From Rhodococcus sp. RD6.2 (GTDB lineage: Bacteria > Actinomycetota > Actinomycetes > Mycobacteriales > Mycobacteriaceae): a stretch of DNA of 64,000 bases. Below, in pieces: positions 28,896 to 36,743 of the stretch. Made by a program: the position numbers and the translations under genes. The notes below the pieces were generated by a model that saw nothing but the letters and a program-made list of their open reading frames with translations, was not told the DNA's origin and made no database searches. Numbering within the stretch: the first letter of the stretch is position 1; each line of letters starts with the position of its first letter. The DNA lies in contig NZ_CVQP01000007.1 in assembly GCF_001040705.1 (NCBI RefSeq), positions 276,571-340,570 of the forward strand, read 5' to 3'.

Positions 28896-30610
28896 TCATG
28901 AATGCAGTCAGCAGTGTCGCTGAACTGGACGGGGCCCTGACGCCCACGGATCGGGTAGTGCGGGCGTTCCGGCGCCTCGCCGAGGTCGACCGGCCCGAGG
29001 TGTGGATCCTGCTGCGCAGCGAAACCGACGTCCTCGCCGACGCGCGCGCCGTCGAGGAGCGCCTCGCGGAGGGGGCGGACCTGCCGCTCGCGGGACTGCT
29101 CGTCGCGGTCAAGGACAACGTCGACGTCGCGGGCCTGCCCACGACCGCCGCGTGTCCCGAGTACGCGTACCCGGCCACCGAGACAGCGAGCGGCGTCGCG
29201 CGGTTGCTCGCACAGGGCGCGATCGTGCTGGGCAAGACCAACCTCGACCAGTTCGCGACCGGTCTGGTCGGCACCCGCAGTCCGTACGGCGCGGTGCGCG
29301 GTTCCTGGGATCCCGAACGGGTGTCGGGCGGTTCGAGTTCCGGCTCGGCGGTCGCGGTCGCGCTCGGCGTCGCCGACATCGGCATCGGAACCGACACCGC
29401 GGGATCGGGCCGGGTGCCCGCCGCGTTCGCCGGACTGGTCGGCCTGAAGCTGTCGCTCGGCGTGATCCCCACTCACGGCGTGGTCCCCGCCTGCGTCGAC
29501 TACGACTGCCTGACGGTGTTCGCCGCCGACCTGGACGGCGCCGTCGCCGCGGCGCGCGTCATGGCCGGTCCCGACACCCGAGACCCCCGCAGTCGGGTGT
29601 GGCCCGCGGACGTCCGGCTCGCCGCCCCGGCCGCTCCGGTGGTCGCGGTGCCGCGCGCCGAGGACCTGGAGCCTCTGAGCCCCGACTATCGGGCCGCGTT
29701 CGACGTCACCGTCTCGGCCCTCGAGGCGACCGGCGTCGCGACGCGGACCGTCGACATCTCCGGCCTGCTCGACGCGGCCACGCTGCTGTACGACGGTGCC
29801 GTCGTCGCGCAGCGGTACGCCGCGGTCGGGCAGTTCCTCGAAAGCTCGCCCGCCGGAGCCGATCCCACCGTCGCGGCGATCGTCGCGGGAGCGAAGGCGC
29901 CTGCTGCGCACCAACTCGTCACGGACCTGGACGCGCTGCGCCGCGCGAAGGTCGCCGCCGCGGCCACTCTCGCGGGCTGCGACGCGCTGCTGCTGCCGAC
30001 GACGACGGAGCATCCGACGATCGCAGCGGTGCAGGCCGACCCGATCGGGATCAACCGGCGGATGGGCACGTACACGAACTTCTGCAACCTGCTCGACATG
30101 GCCGCGGTCGCGGTTCCCGGTGCGGCGACCGCGGACGGGCATCCGTTCGGCGTCATGTTCGTGGTCCCCGCCTTCGAGGACCAGGTGGCGGTCGATCTCG
30201 GCGCCCGGCTTGCAGGGGTGCCGGCGCCTGCGCTCGTCGACGGGGGAGTGGAGCTGGCCGTGTTCGGCGCGCATCTGCGTGGGCAGCCGCTGCACTTCCA
30301 GCTCGAGGACATCGGTGCCCGGTTCACCGGCACCGTCACCACCACGGACGCCTACCGGCTGTACGCGCTGGACACCGTCCCGCCGAAGCCCGGCCTGGTG
30401 CGGCGCGGCCCGGGGCGCGGCGCACCGATCCGCGGTGAGGTGTTCCGGGTGCCCGCCGCCGGCCTCGGCACGTTTCTCGGTGCACTACCCGCACCGATGG
30501 CGCTGACCAGTGTCGAACTCTCCGATGGCCGCAGCGTCGTCGGTTTCAGCTGCACCCATGACGCCGTTGACGGCGCCACCGACATCACCGAGCGGGGCGG
30601 CTGGGTGTAG
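28892..30610 (+). CDS. atzF: Allophanate hydrolase
   Basis: Hydrolyses allophanate to two ammonia and two CO2, completing urea breakdown. 572 residues: an amidase-signature domain with catalytic Lys74, cis-Ser148 (GGSSSGSA) and nucleophile Ser172 (DTAGSGR), then a C-terminal allophanate hydrolase domain from about 455 (FGAHLRGQPLHFQLEDIGARF). The GTG at 28892 overlaps the urea carboxylase stop; ATG at 28898 is possible. Separate from urea carboxylase, unlike the fused yeast urea amidolyase. Confidence 0.94.
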   Translation: MIMNAVSSVAELDGALTPTDRVVRAFRRLAEVDRPEVWILLRSETDVLADARAVEERLAEGADLPLAGLLVAVKDNVDVAGLPTTAACPEYAYPATETASGVARLLAQGAIVLGKTNLDQFATGLVGTRSPYGAVRGSWDPERVSGGSSSGSAVAVALGVADIGIGTDTAGSGRVPAAFAGLVGLKLSLGVIPTHGVVPACVDYDCLTVFAADLDGAVAAARVMAGPDTRDPRSRVWPADVRLAAPAAPVVAVPRAEDLEPLSPDYRAAFDVTVSALEATGVATRTVDISGLLDAATLLYDGAVVAQRYAAVGQFLESSPAGADPTVAAIVAGAKAPAAHQLVTDLDALRRAKVAAAATLAGCDALLLPTTTEHPTIAAVQADPIGINRRMGTYTNFCNLLDMAAVAVPGAATADGHPFGVMFVVPAFEDQVAVDLGARLAGVPAPALVDGGVELAVFGAHLRGQPLHFQLEDIGARFTGTVTTTDAYRLYALDTVPPKPGLVRRGPGRGAPIRGEVFRVPAAGLGTFLGALPAPMALTSVELSDGRSVVGFSCTHDAVDGATDITERGGWV

Positions 30611-30622
30611 GCGGCTCCGCTG

Positions 30623-30665
30623 CCCGTGAGTCCTGTGGTCCGAAAGCGGGCCACGGACTCACGGG
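30623..30665. terminator. Bidirectional terminator between atzF and the HxlR gene
   Basis: CCCGTGAGTCC (30623-30633) and GGACTCACGGG (30655-30665), a perfect 11-bp stem that continues with GTGG/CCAC. It overlaps the last codons of the convergent HxlR gene. Confidence 0.8.
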
Positions 30666-31060
30666 TGTCTGGCGTCGTACGCGGCCTGGTCGGTGAGGAT
30701 GTCGGGCATCTGGGCCTCGACGAGATCGATCAGGGACTGCAACTGCGCCGCGACCTGCACTCCTCTCGCGGTGAGGGTGTACTCCACCTTCGGTGGGATC
30801 GTCTCCTGGACGTCGCGGTGCACGAAGCCGTCACGTTCGAGCTGCTGAAGTGTCTGCGAGAGCATCCGTTCGCTGACCCCGTCGACCCGGCGGCGAAGCG
30901 CGCTGAAGCGGTAGGGGCCCTCGCCCAGTGCGACCAGCGCGAGTGTTCCCCAGCGCCCGGTGACCGTGTGGATCACGTCGCGAGACGGGCAGGCGCGCTC
31001 GAACACGTCGGCTGCGAAGTCGAGGCCGGGTTCGGATGCGGGCAGGTCGGAGACGCTCAT
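30659..31060 (-). CDS. HxlR-family winged-helix regulator
   Basis: A 133-residue MarR-like regulator: CPSRDVIHTVTGRWGTLALVAL start, then RFSALRRRVDGVSERMLSQTLQQLERDGFVHR, the HxlR recognition helix region, and a wing VEYTLTARG. One Cys (about 30) lies before the first helix, as in the redox-sensing QorR/YodB group. It is divergent from a QorB-like gene with an inverted repeat between them, so it probably represses that gene and senses quinones or diamide-like stress through the Cys. That is inference from homologues. Confidence 0.87.
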   Translation of the reverse strand: MSVSDLPASEPGLDFAADVFERACPSRDVIHTVTGRWGTLALVALGEGPYRFSALRRRVDGVSERMLSQTLQQLERDGFVHRDVQETIPPKVEYTLTARGVQVAAQLQSLIDLVEAQMPDILTDQAAYDARHP

Positions 31061-31107
31061 GACGCCAGGTTACTACCGGCAATACGGGTAGCGCTAACTC
31101 CAGATAT

Positions 31108-31130
31108 TGCACTTACGAAAAATAAGTGCA
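31108..31130. promoter_or_regulatory. Perfect inverted repeat, likely HxlR operator
   Basis: TGCACTTA (31108-31115), 7-nt A-rich spacer, TAAGTGCA (31123-31130). It lies between the divergent HxlR and QorB-like genes, 57 bp before the qorB-like ATG. Confidence 0.65.
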
Positions 31131-31186
31131 TGATGGATAGCGCGACGCCTTGAAGCGTCAACCGTCTGTTGGAGGAGCATCCCGTC

Positions 31187-32041
31187 ATGACCATCGCCGT
31201 CACCGGAGCAACCGGACACCTCGGCCGTCTCACCGTCGACGCCCTGCTGGCGCGGGGCGCACAACCCGGCGACCTCGTCGCCGTCGTCCGCGACGCCGGG
31301 AAGGCCGCCGACCTCGCGGACAAGGGCGTCCAGGTCCGCGTCGCCGACTACACCGACCCCGCCGCCCTCGAATCTGCCCTCGCCGGCGTCGACAAGCTGC
31401 TCCTGATCTCCGGCAGCGAGGTGGGACAGCGCCTGCCTCAGCACACCAACGTCGTCAACGCGGCGAAGGCCGCCGGGGTCGGGTTCGTCGCCTACACCTC
31501 GGTGCTCGACGCGGCGAACAGTCCGCTGTCCCTGGCTCCCGAACACAAGGCCACCGAGGAGCTCCTCGCGGAGTCCGGCATCGACCATGCGCTGCTGCGC
31601 AACGGCTGGTACTGGGAGAACTACACGCAGGATCTCGCCGGGACCGCGGAGCGCGGTGTCCTCGCCGGGGCGGGCGGCGACGGACGGGTCGCAGGCGCGG
31701 CCCGCGTCGACTACGCCGACGCCGCCGCGGTGGTGCTGCTGTCCGACGGGCAGGAAGGCAAGGTGTACGAGCTCGGCGGCGACGAGCGTCTCACTCTCAC
31801 CGGATTGGCCGCGAAGATGTCCGAGGCCACCGGCAAGGACGTTGCGTACCAGGATCTTCCGGTCGAGCAGTTCCAGGCCGTACTAGAAGGTGCGGGCCTG
31901 CCTGCGTTCTTCGCGGGCATGCTCGCCAGTGCCGACGCGGGCATCCAGGTGGGCGCGCTCGACACCGAGAGCGGCGACCTGCAGCGTCTGACCGGTCGCA
32001 GCTCCACCCCGGTGGTCGACGTCCTGCGCGCCGCCCTGTAG
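31187..32041 (+). CDS. NAD(P)-binding quinone oxidoreductase of the QorB/NmrA type
   Basis: An atypical SDR of 284 residues with the Rossmann motif TGATGHLG at 6-13 and no Tyr-x3-Lys catalytic pair at the usual spacing. Segments LISGSEVGQRLPQHTNVVNAA, EHKATEELLAESGIDHALLRNGWYWENY and a late FFAGMLASADAGIQ are typical of QorB (NADPH:quinone reductase 2). ATG 31187 follows GGAGGA at 10 nt. Divergent from the HxlR gene, likely its target. Confidence 0.87.
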   Translation: MTIAVTGATGHLGRLTVDALLARGAQPGDLVAVVRDAGKAADLADKGVQVRVADYTDPAALESALAGVDKLLLISGSEVGQRLPQHTNVVNAAKAAGVGFVAYTSVLDAANSPLSLAPEHKATEELLAESGIDHALLRNGWYWENYTQDLAGTAERGVLAGAGGDGRVAGAARVDYADAAAVVLLSDGQEGKVYELGGDERLTLTGLAAKMSEATGKDVAYQDLPVEQFQAVLEGAGLPAFFAGMLASADAGIQVGALDTESGDLQRLTGRSSTPVVDVLRAAL

Positions 32042-32060
32042 CCACTCGTCGGTGGAGAGG

Positions 32061-32099
32061 CGGCGGGGCGCCGGGACGAATTGTCCAGGTGCCCCGCCG
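32061..32099. terminator. Bidirectional terminator between qorB-like gene and MFS gene
   Basis: CGGCGGGGCGCC (32061-32072) pairs with GGTGCCCCGCCG (32088-32099) with one mismatch, between two convergent genes. Confidence 0.75.
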
Positions 32100-32117
32100 C
32101 TTTCGATCAGAGCTGGT

Positions 32118-33602
32118 TCAGTGCACCCCGACCGGGCCTTCGGCGGGCAGTTCGTCCTTCGTGACCCGCACCAGTGCCACCACGATCGGGCTGACGATCA
32201 CGAGGAACACCGCCGCCCACCCGAACACATGCGCGTACCCCGACACCTCGAACGAGAACGGATGCGCGGCAGGGTTGCTCGCAGAAGCCGACGACTTCGC
32301 CGACACGTAGATCGTCGTGAACAGTGCAGTCCCCAGCGCGCCACCGATCTGCATGGTGGCGTTGACGAGGGCGCTCGCGGCGCCCGCGTCGTGGTCCCGC
32401 ACGCCGACAAGGGCGATGTTCTGCATCGGCGCGATCATCAGGCCGATGCCGAAACCGAGCACGAGCAGCGCGGGCAACACAACGGTCCAGTAAGAGCTGT
32501 CGACGTCGATCCGCGTCAGCATCAGCACCAGACCCGCCGCGGCGACGAGCGGACCGACGGCCATCGGCAGCTTCGGACCGATGCGGGTGCTCGCCTGCGC
32601 CGCGACACCGGCGGCGACCGTGATCGCGACCGTCAGCGGAAGCGACGCGACACCGGAGACGAACGGGCTCATGCCGAGCACGATCTGCAGGTAGAACGTC
32701 AGGTACAGGGTGCCACCGATCAGCACCGAGCCGATCACGACGGACCCGATCAGGGCAGGCGCACGATTGTGGTCCCACGGAATGTACAGCGGCAGAAGTG
32801 GATGCGACGAGCGCTTCTCCACCACCGCGAACGCCGCCAACGCCAGCAGGCCTGCGACCACAAAGCCGATCGTCTGTGCCGAGTCCCAGCCGTGCTTCTC
32901 GGCCTGCGTGAACCCGTACACGAGCCCACCGAGTCCGACGGCGACGAGAATCGTTCCCGGAATGTCGTAGCGAACGTCACCGTGTGCCTTGGTTTCCCGC
33001 ACGTTCGGAGCGGTGACGGCGAGCGCGAACAGCGCGATCGGGACGTTCACCAGCAGGCACCAGCGCCAGTCGACGTACTGGGTGAGCAGGCCGCCGAGCA
33101 GCAGGCCGACGGCGGCGCCGCCACCCGAGATGGCGCCGTACACCGCGAACGCCTTGGCCCGCTCGCGGCCCTCGGTGAACGTCGTCGTCAGAATTGCCAG
33201 CGCGGCGGGCGCGAGCAGGGCAGCGAACACGCCCTGGCCTGCCCGCGCGGCGAACAGCTGCAGACCCGTCTGGGCGACACCGCCGATCGCCGATGCGATT
33301 GCGAAGCCGATCATGCCGACCATGAATGAGCGCTTACGGCCCCAGAAGTCCGCGATGCGCCCACCGAGAAGCAGCAGCGCTCCGAACGCAAGCGCGTACG
33401 CGGTGACGGCCCAGTGCCGGTCGCCGTCACTGATGCCGAGATCGAGCTGGGCCTGCGGGAGGGCGATCGAGACGATGGTGGCGTCGAGCACGACCGTCAA
33501 CTGTGCGAGCCCGACGATGCACAGCACCAGCCAGCGGCGGGCATGGTTGGGATTGTCGTTCGGAGAAGTCGGGTGTGAGGTGTCCTGGACCTCGACGGAC
33601 AT
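32118..33602 (-). CDS. MFS drug:proton antiporter, DHA2 (EmrB/QacA) family
   Basis: A 494-residue efflux protein with about 14 membrane helices. Motifs are LDATIVSIALPQAQLDLG (motif D1), GGRIADFWGRKR (motif A), and an AISGGGAAVGLLLGGLL motif C typical of antiporters. The substrate is unknown; relatives export dyes, antiseptics and peptide antibiotics. Monocistronic on the minus strand, convergent with the QorB-like gene. Its start lies 181 bp from the next minus-strand stop. Confidence 0.9.
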   Translation of the reverse strand: MSVEVQDTSHPTSPNDNPNHARRWLVLCIVGLAQLTVVLDATIVSIALPQAQLDLGISDGDRHWAVTAYALAFGALLLLGGRIADFWGRKRSFMVGMIGFAIASAIGGVAQTGLQLFAARAGQGVFAALLAPAALAILTTTFTEGRERAKAFAVYGAISGGGAAVGLLLGGLLTQYVDWRWCLLVNVPIALFALAVTAPNVRETKAHGDVRYDIPGTILVAVGLGGLVYGFTQAEKHGWDSAQTIGFVVAGLLALAAFAVVEKRSSHPLLPLYIPWDHNRAPALIGSVVIGSVLIGGTLYLTFYLQIVLGMSPFVSGVASLPLTVAITVAAGVAAQASTRIGPKLPMAVGPLVAAAGLVLMLTRIDVDSSYWTVVLPALLVLGFGIGLMIAPMQNIALVGVRDHDAGAASALVNATMQIGGALGTALFTTIYVSAKSSASASNPAAHPFSFEVSGYAHVFGWAAVFLVIVSPIVVALVRVTKDELPAEGPVGVH

Positions 33603-33783
33603 AGCGGGATTTCCTGCCGATCAGGGGCACGGACGAGTGTCGCGGCCGAAAGGAGTCACGCTAGCCCGTTCGCCGGCGCATTCGTAAGCGGCGGAGGCCT
33701 CGTCGTTGACAACCTCACATCGGCTTGCCTCCACGCGGTCCGGTGTGAGCACAGCGGCGCCACCGCCCCTCGGGGTGAACCTG

Positions 33784-34323
33784 TCAGCGGAAGGTGTCGC
33801 GGTCGATGCGCAGCGCCGTGATGGTCGTGGCGAGCATGTCGTACTGGCCGACGAGCAGGACGAATTCGATCATCCCGCGGTCGTCGAGGTGCCGCGCGAG
33901 GCCCGCCCAGGCGCCGTCGGAGACATCCTTCGTCGCGATCAGGTCGTCGACGACGGCGAGCATCGCGCGGTGCCGGTCACTCCAACCGCTCGCACTCGGA
34001 CCGATGAGCACGTTCGCCAGCAGCTCCGCCGTGACGCCCGCGCGCCGCCCGAGTCGGATGTGATGGTCCATCTCGTAGGTGCAGTCCCTCAGATGCGCGA
34101 CGCGCAGGATCACCAGTTCCGTCTCGTGCCGGGAGATCCTGCCGCCGGGTCGCAGCACCGTCGCCGCGAAGTGCAGCCAGCCGCGGTAGGTGCCCCCGGC
34201 GCGGCCGAGGGTACTGAACAGCTTCGCGTCCGCGGTGCCCGACGCCGCCGAGACCACCCGCCAGACCACCCAGTTCGCGGGGCCGAGGCGGCGCAGCCGA
34301 CCCGGCTCGATCCGGGCGCTCAT
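33784..34323 (-). CDS. Carboxymuconolactone decarboxylase family protein
   Basis: A 179-residue AhpD-like all-helical protein, start MSARIEPGRLRRLG. The core segment HETELVILRVAHLRDCTYEMDHH has one Cys and the conserved His but not the CxxC of peroxidase-active AhpD, so it is unlikely to be a peroxidase. Its ATG overlaps the stop of the SDR gene by 4 bp, so the two are co-translated and probably act on the same substrate. Function unknown. Confidence 0.85.
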   Translation of the reverse strand: MSARIEPGRLRRLGPANWVVWRVVSAASGTADAKLFSTLGRAGGTYRGWLHFAATVLRPGGRISRHETELVILRVAHLRDCTYEMDHHIRLGRRAGVTAELLANVLIGPSASGWSDRHRAMLAVVDDLIATKDVSDGAWAGLARHLDDRGMIEFVLLVGQYDMLATTITALRIDRDTFR

Positions 34324-35180
34324 CGGGTTCGGTCCGGAAGGTGGGTGGTGAACCGCGGCCGTTCGGTGCGGGCGATCGCCAGAGCCGCCGCCATCGTCGG
34401 CTGGCGACGCAGGTCGACGACCCGCTGCGCCGGCGCCCGCAGGTGCACGAGCCCGCCGACCCACCCCGGTGCGTAGATTCGTCTGCGACGCAACGCGATC
34501 CCCCTCTCCAGAGCGGTCACCGCCGTGTCCAGCGGCGACATGCTCGTGAACATTCCCGACCATCTGATCTTGTCGGCGGCCGCGCTGTCCAGTCCGATCG
34601 CCACCATCTCGGTGTCGATCTCGCCGAGATAGCCGACACCGACCCTCGTTCCGAGGTGACGCATCTCCACCCGCAGCGTGTTGCCGAGTGCCTCGACGGC
34701 GGCGGACGTCGCGTTGTAGGCGCCGCGCAACGGCAGGTGCACGGCGGCCGCACCGGCCGTGACCAGCAGTGCGTAGCCGCCGGGGTGGCCAAGGTGCTCA
34801 CCCGCGGCGCGCAGCGTGTGATAGGTGCCCATCAGGTTGACGTCGACGGTGTGCCGCAGTACGTCGGGGTCGCCGCCGAGCATCGGCAACTGCGCGCCGA
34901 CACCCGCGTTCGCCACCACCACGTCGAGCCCACCGAGTTCCTCGACCAGTTCGGAGACGGCGGCATCGACGCCCTCCCGGTCGCGGACGTCGCAGTGGCG
35001 CCACGGCGCTCGACCGCAGGTCACCGCGACCTGTTCGAGCAGTTCCGGTTCCAGGCCGAGCAGTGCGACGCGCGCACCGCGCTGATGGAGGCGTCGGGCG
35101 AGGGCGCCGCCGATGCTGCGTGCTGCCCCGGTGACGAGCACCCGGCGGCCTGCCAGGAGTGCCTGCGGATCGCGTGCCAT
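34320..35180 (-). CDS. Short-chain dehydrogenase/reductase
   Basis: A classical SDR of 286 residues: cofactor motif TGAARSIGGALA near 17, VVANAGVGAQLP (NNAG equivalent), and catalytic YNATSAAV (Tyr-x3-Ser; the usual Lys two turns on is replaced). The normal YxxxK motif therefore reads YNATS, which makes oxidoreductase activity uncertain. ATG 35180 follows GAGGAGG. First gene of a two-gene operon with the carboxymuconolactone decarboxylase-like gene. Confidence 0.8.
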   Translation of the reverse strand: MARDPQALLAGRRVLVTGAARSIGGALARRLHQRGARVALLGLEPELLEQVAVTCGRAPWRHCDVRDREGVDAAVSELVEELGGLDVVVANAGVGAQLPMLGGDPDVLRHTVDVNLMGTYHTLRAAGEHLGHPGGYALLVTAGAAAVHLPLRGAYNATSAAVEALGNTLRVEMRHLGTRVGVGYLGEIDTEMVAIGLDSAAADKIRWSGMFTSMSPLDTAVTALERGIALRRRRIYAPGWVGGLVHLRAPAQRVVDLRRQPTMAAALAIARTERPRFTTHLPDRTR

Positions 35181-35375
35181 GGCGCCTCCTCGACGTCGGT
35201 GGTCCTTGGTTCGGTAGGAAGCTAGCACCGCGTCCGCGGCGTCCGAGGGACATTGCAACCAGTCGGGACGGCCCGGCGAAACTCCGGACGCAGCGCAGAT
35301 GTGTCAGGCTGAGCGGCTGGTGTGTCAGTGTGACGGACACCGATGCCGCGAGTGTCCCGATCGCAGGAGGGTTCG

Positions 35376-36740
35376 ATGGCCACGCTGACCGTGTCGCCTG
35401 CCGACAACCCGGTCGCGTTCGTGCCGAGTGGTGTCCGCGAGACCAGACCGGTGACGGTCGTGTGGGACACCGAACTGTTGTCGTCCGGGCGGCTCAGCCG
35501 CCGTGTCGACGGAGGCGGAGACGAACCGTTCGGGGCGGGTCGGACCGGATCGGCGGTCACCGAGGTCGCCCTGAATCAGACCCAGACGTTCACGCTGCGC
35601 TCGGGTGTCGGACAGGTGTTGGCGACCCTGGTCCTGACGACGGTGCTCGAGACGGCTCCGGTCGCGCTGGCCCCGACACAGCGCATCGATGTCAGCCGGG
35701 CGGTCGTCGGGGCGGAATCGGTGCACCTGCGGTGGAGCACAGCCCTTCCCGTCGCCTGCTGGGCGGAGATCACCGCACCCGGCCGGAGGCCGGGATTCGC
35801 GGGGACGGACCGGGGGACGGTGCACCAGGCACGGTTCGACGGGCTCGACCAGGACGCCGACTACACGGTCCGGCTTCTCGCTGAGGGTGCCGCCGGCCGC
35901 TACCTCGGCGCCGTGCACACCGGACACCGCCCGAGCGGGGGACGCCCGGCATCGCGGGAGGTCGCGGGGAGCTGGATGCCGGACCCCGAGGTGTTCCGAC
36001 GCCTCCGCCTGCGCGGTGTCGTCGACGTGGGTCAGTCCGGCGTGGTGGCCGACCGCTCGGGCACCGTGCCGACACCAACCGGTCCCGTCGAGCTCCACCT
36101 GTCCGCGGACGGGGAGCTTCGCATGGCGGGGATGTCGGGCGCCACGGCCGGGCAGGTCGTGGGCGGTCCGCTGCGGCCGGGCTTTCACATCTGTCCCGTC
36201 GGATCCGGTGTGCTGCTGGTCGGCGTCACCACCGGCGGCGAGTTGGTGTCGTGCCTGCTCGACCCCGGCCGCGACGACTGCACGTGGCGACGTCTCGGTG
36301 TGCGCGAACCGCGATCGGTGGCGACCGCACCGTGCCCCGGCGGCGTGCAGGTGGTGGTGGTGACGCACGACGGGGGCGTCCGGAGTCGCGTTGTGTCGGA
36401 CGCAGTCGCCGAGGACTCCTGGGAATCGATCGGCGAGGGTGCCGCATCCGTTGCGGTCGCCGCGTACGGCGGTGTGGAGCCCGCGGTGGTCGTGGCGACG
36501 CCCGACGGCGCGGTTCGGCTACGGAACCGCAGCGCCGACAGGGCGTGGGGCGCCTGGATCGGACTCGGGTCCGTCGAACCGGGTCGGCATGCGGTGCACT
36601 GGGAATCCGAACATTGCCTTGCCGTCACCACCGTCGACGACGACCACGCCGTACACGTCCTGACCCGACCGCGGTCGCCCGGACCCGGACACCGGACCGC
36701 GTGGGTGAGCGTGGGAACCCTGTCCGCGCTCGAACAGTAG
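35376..36740 (+). CDS. Unknown protein with Fn3-like and beta-propeller-like regions
   Basis: 454 residues, no signal peptide and no membrane helix. Residues 110-190 look like a fibronectin-III-type fold (VHLRWSTALPVACWAEI, then a YTVRLLAEG strand). From about 195 there are four or five repeats of 45-55 residues that end in an aromatic-Gly pattern (TWRRLG, SWESIG, AWIGLG, AWVSVG), as in PLL/tachylectin-type sugar-binding propellers. ATG 35376 follows GGAGGG. It is divergent from the SDR gene. The function, possibly carbohydrate binding, is inferred only. Confidence 0.6.
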   Translation: MATLTVSPADNPVAFVPSGVRETRPVTVVWDTELLSSGRLSRRVDGGGDEPFGAGRTGSAVTEVALNQTQTFTLRSGVGQVLATLVLTTVLETAPVALAPTQRIDVSRAVVGAESVHLRWSTALPVACWAEITAPGRRPGFAGTDRGTVHQARFDGLDQDADYTVRLLAEGAAGRYLGAVHTGHRPSGGRPASREVAGSWMPDPEVFRRLRLRGVVDVGQSGVVADRSGTVPTPTGPVELHLSADGELRMAGMSGATAGQVVGGPLRPGFHICPVGSGVLLVGVTTGGELVSCLLDPGRDDCTWRRLGVREPRSVATAPCPGGVQVVVVTHDGGVRSRVVSDAVAEDSWESIGEGAASVAVAAYGGVEPAVVVATPDGAVRLRNRSADRAWGAWIGLGSVEPGRHAVHWESEHCLAVTTVDDDHAVHVLTRPRSPGPGHRTAWVSVGTLSALEQ

Positions 36741-36743
36741 TCG

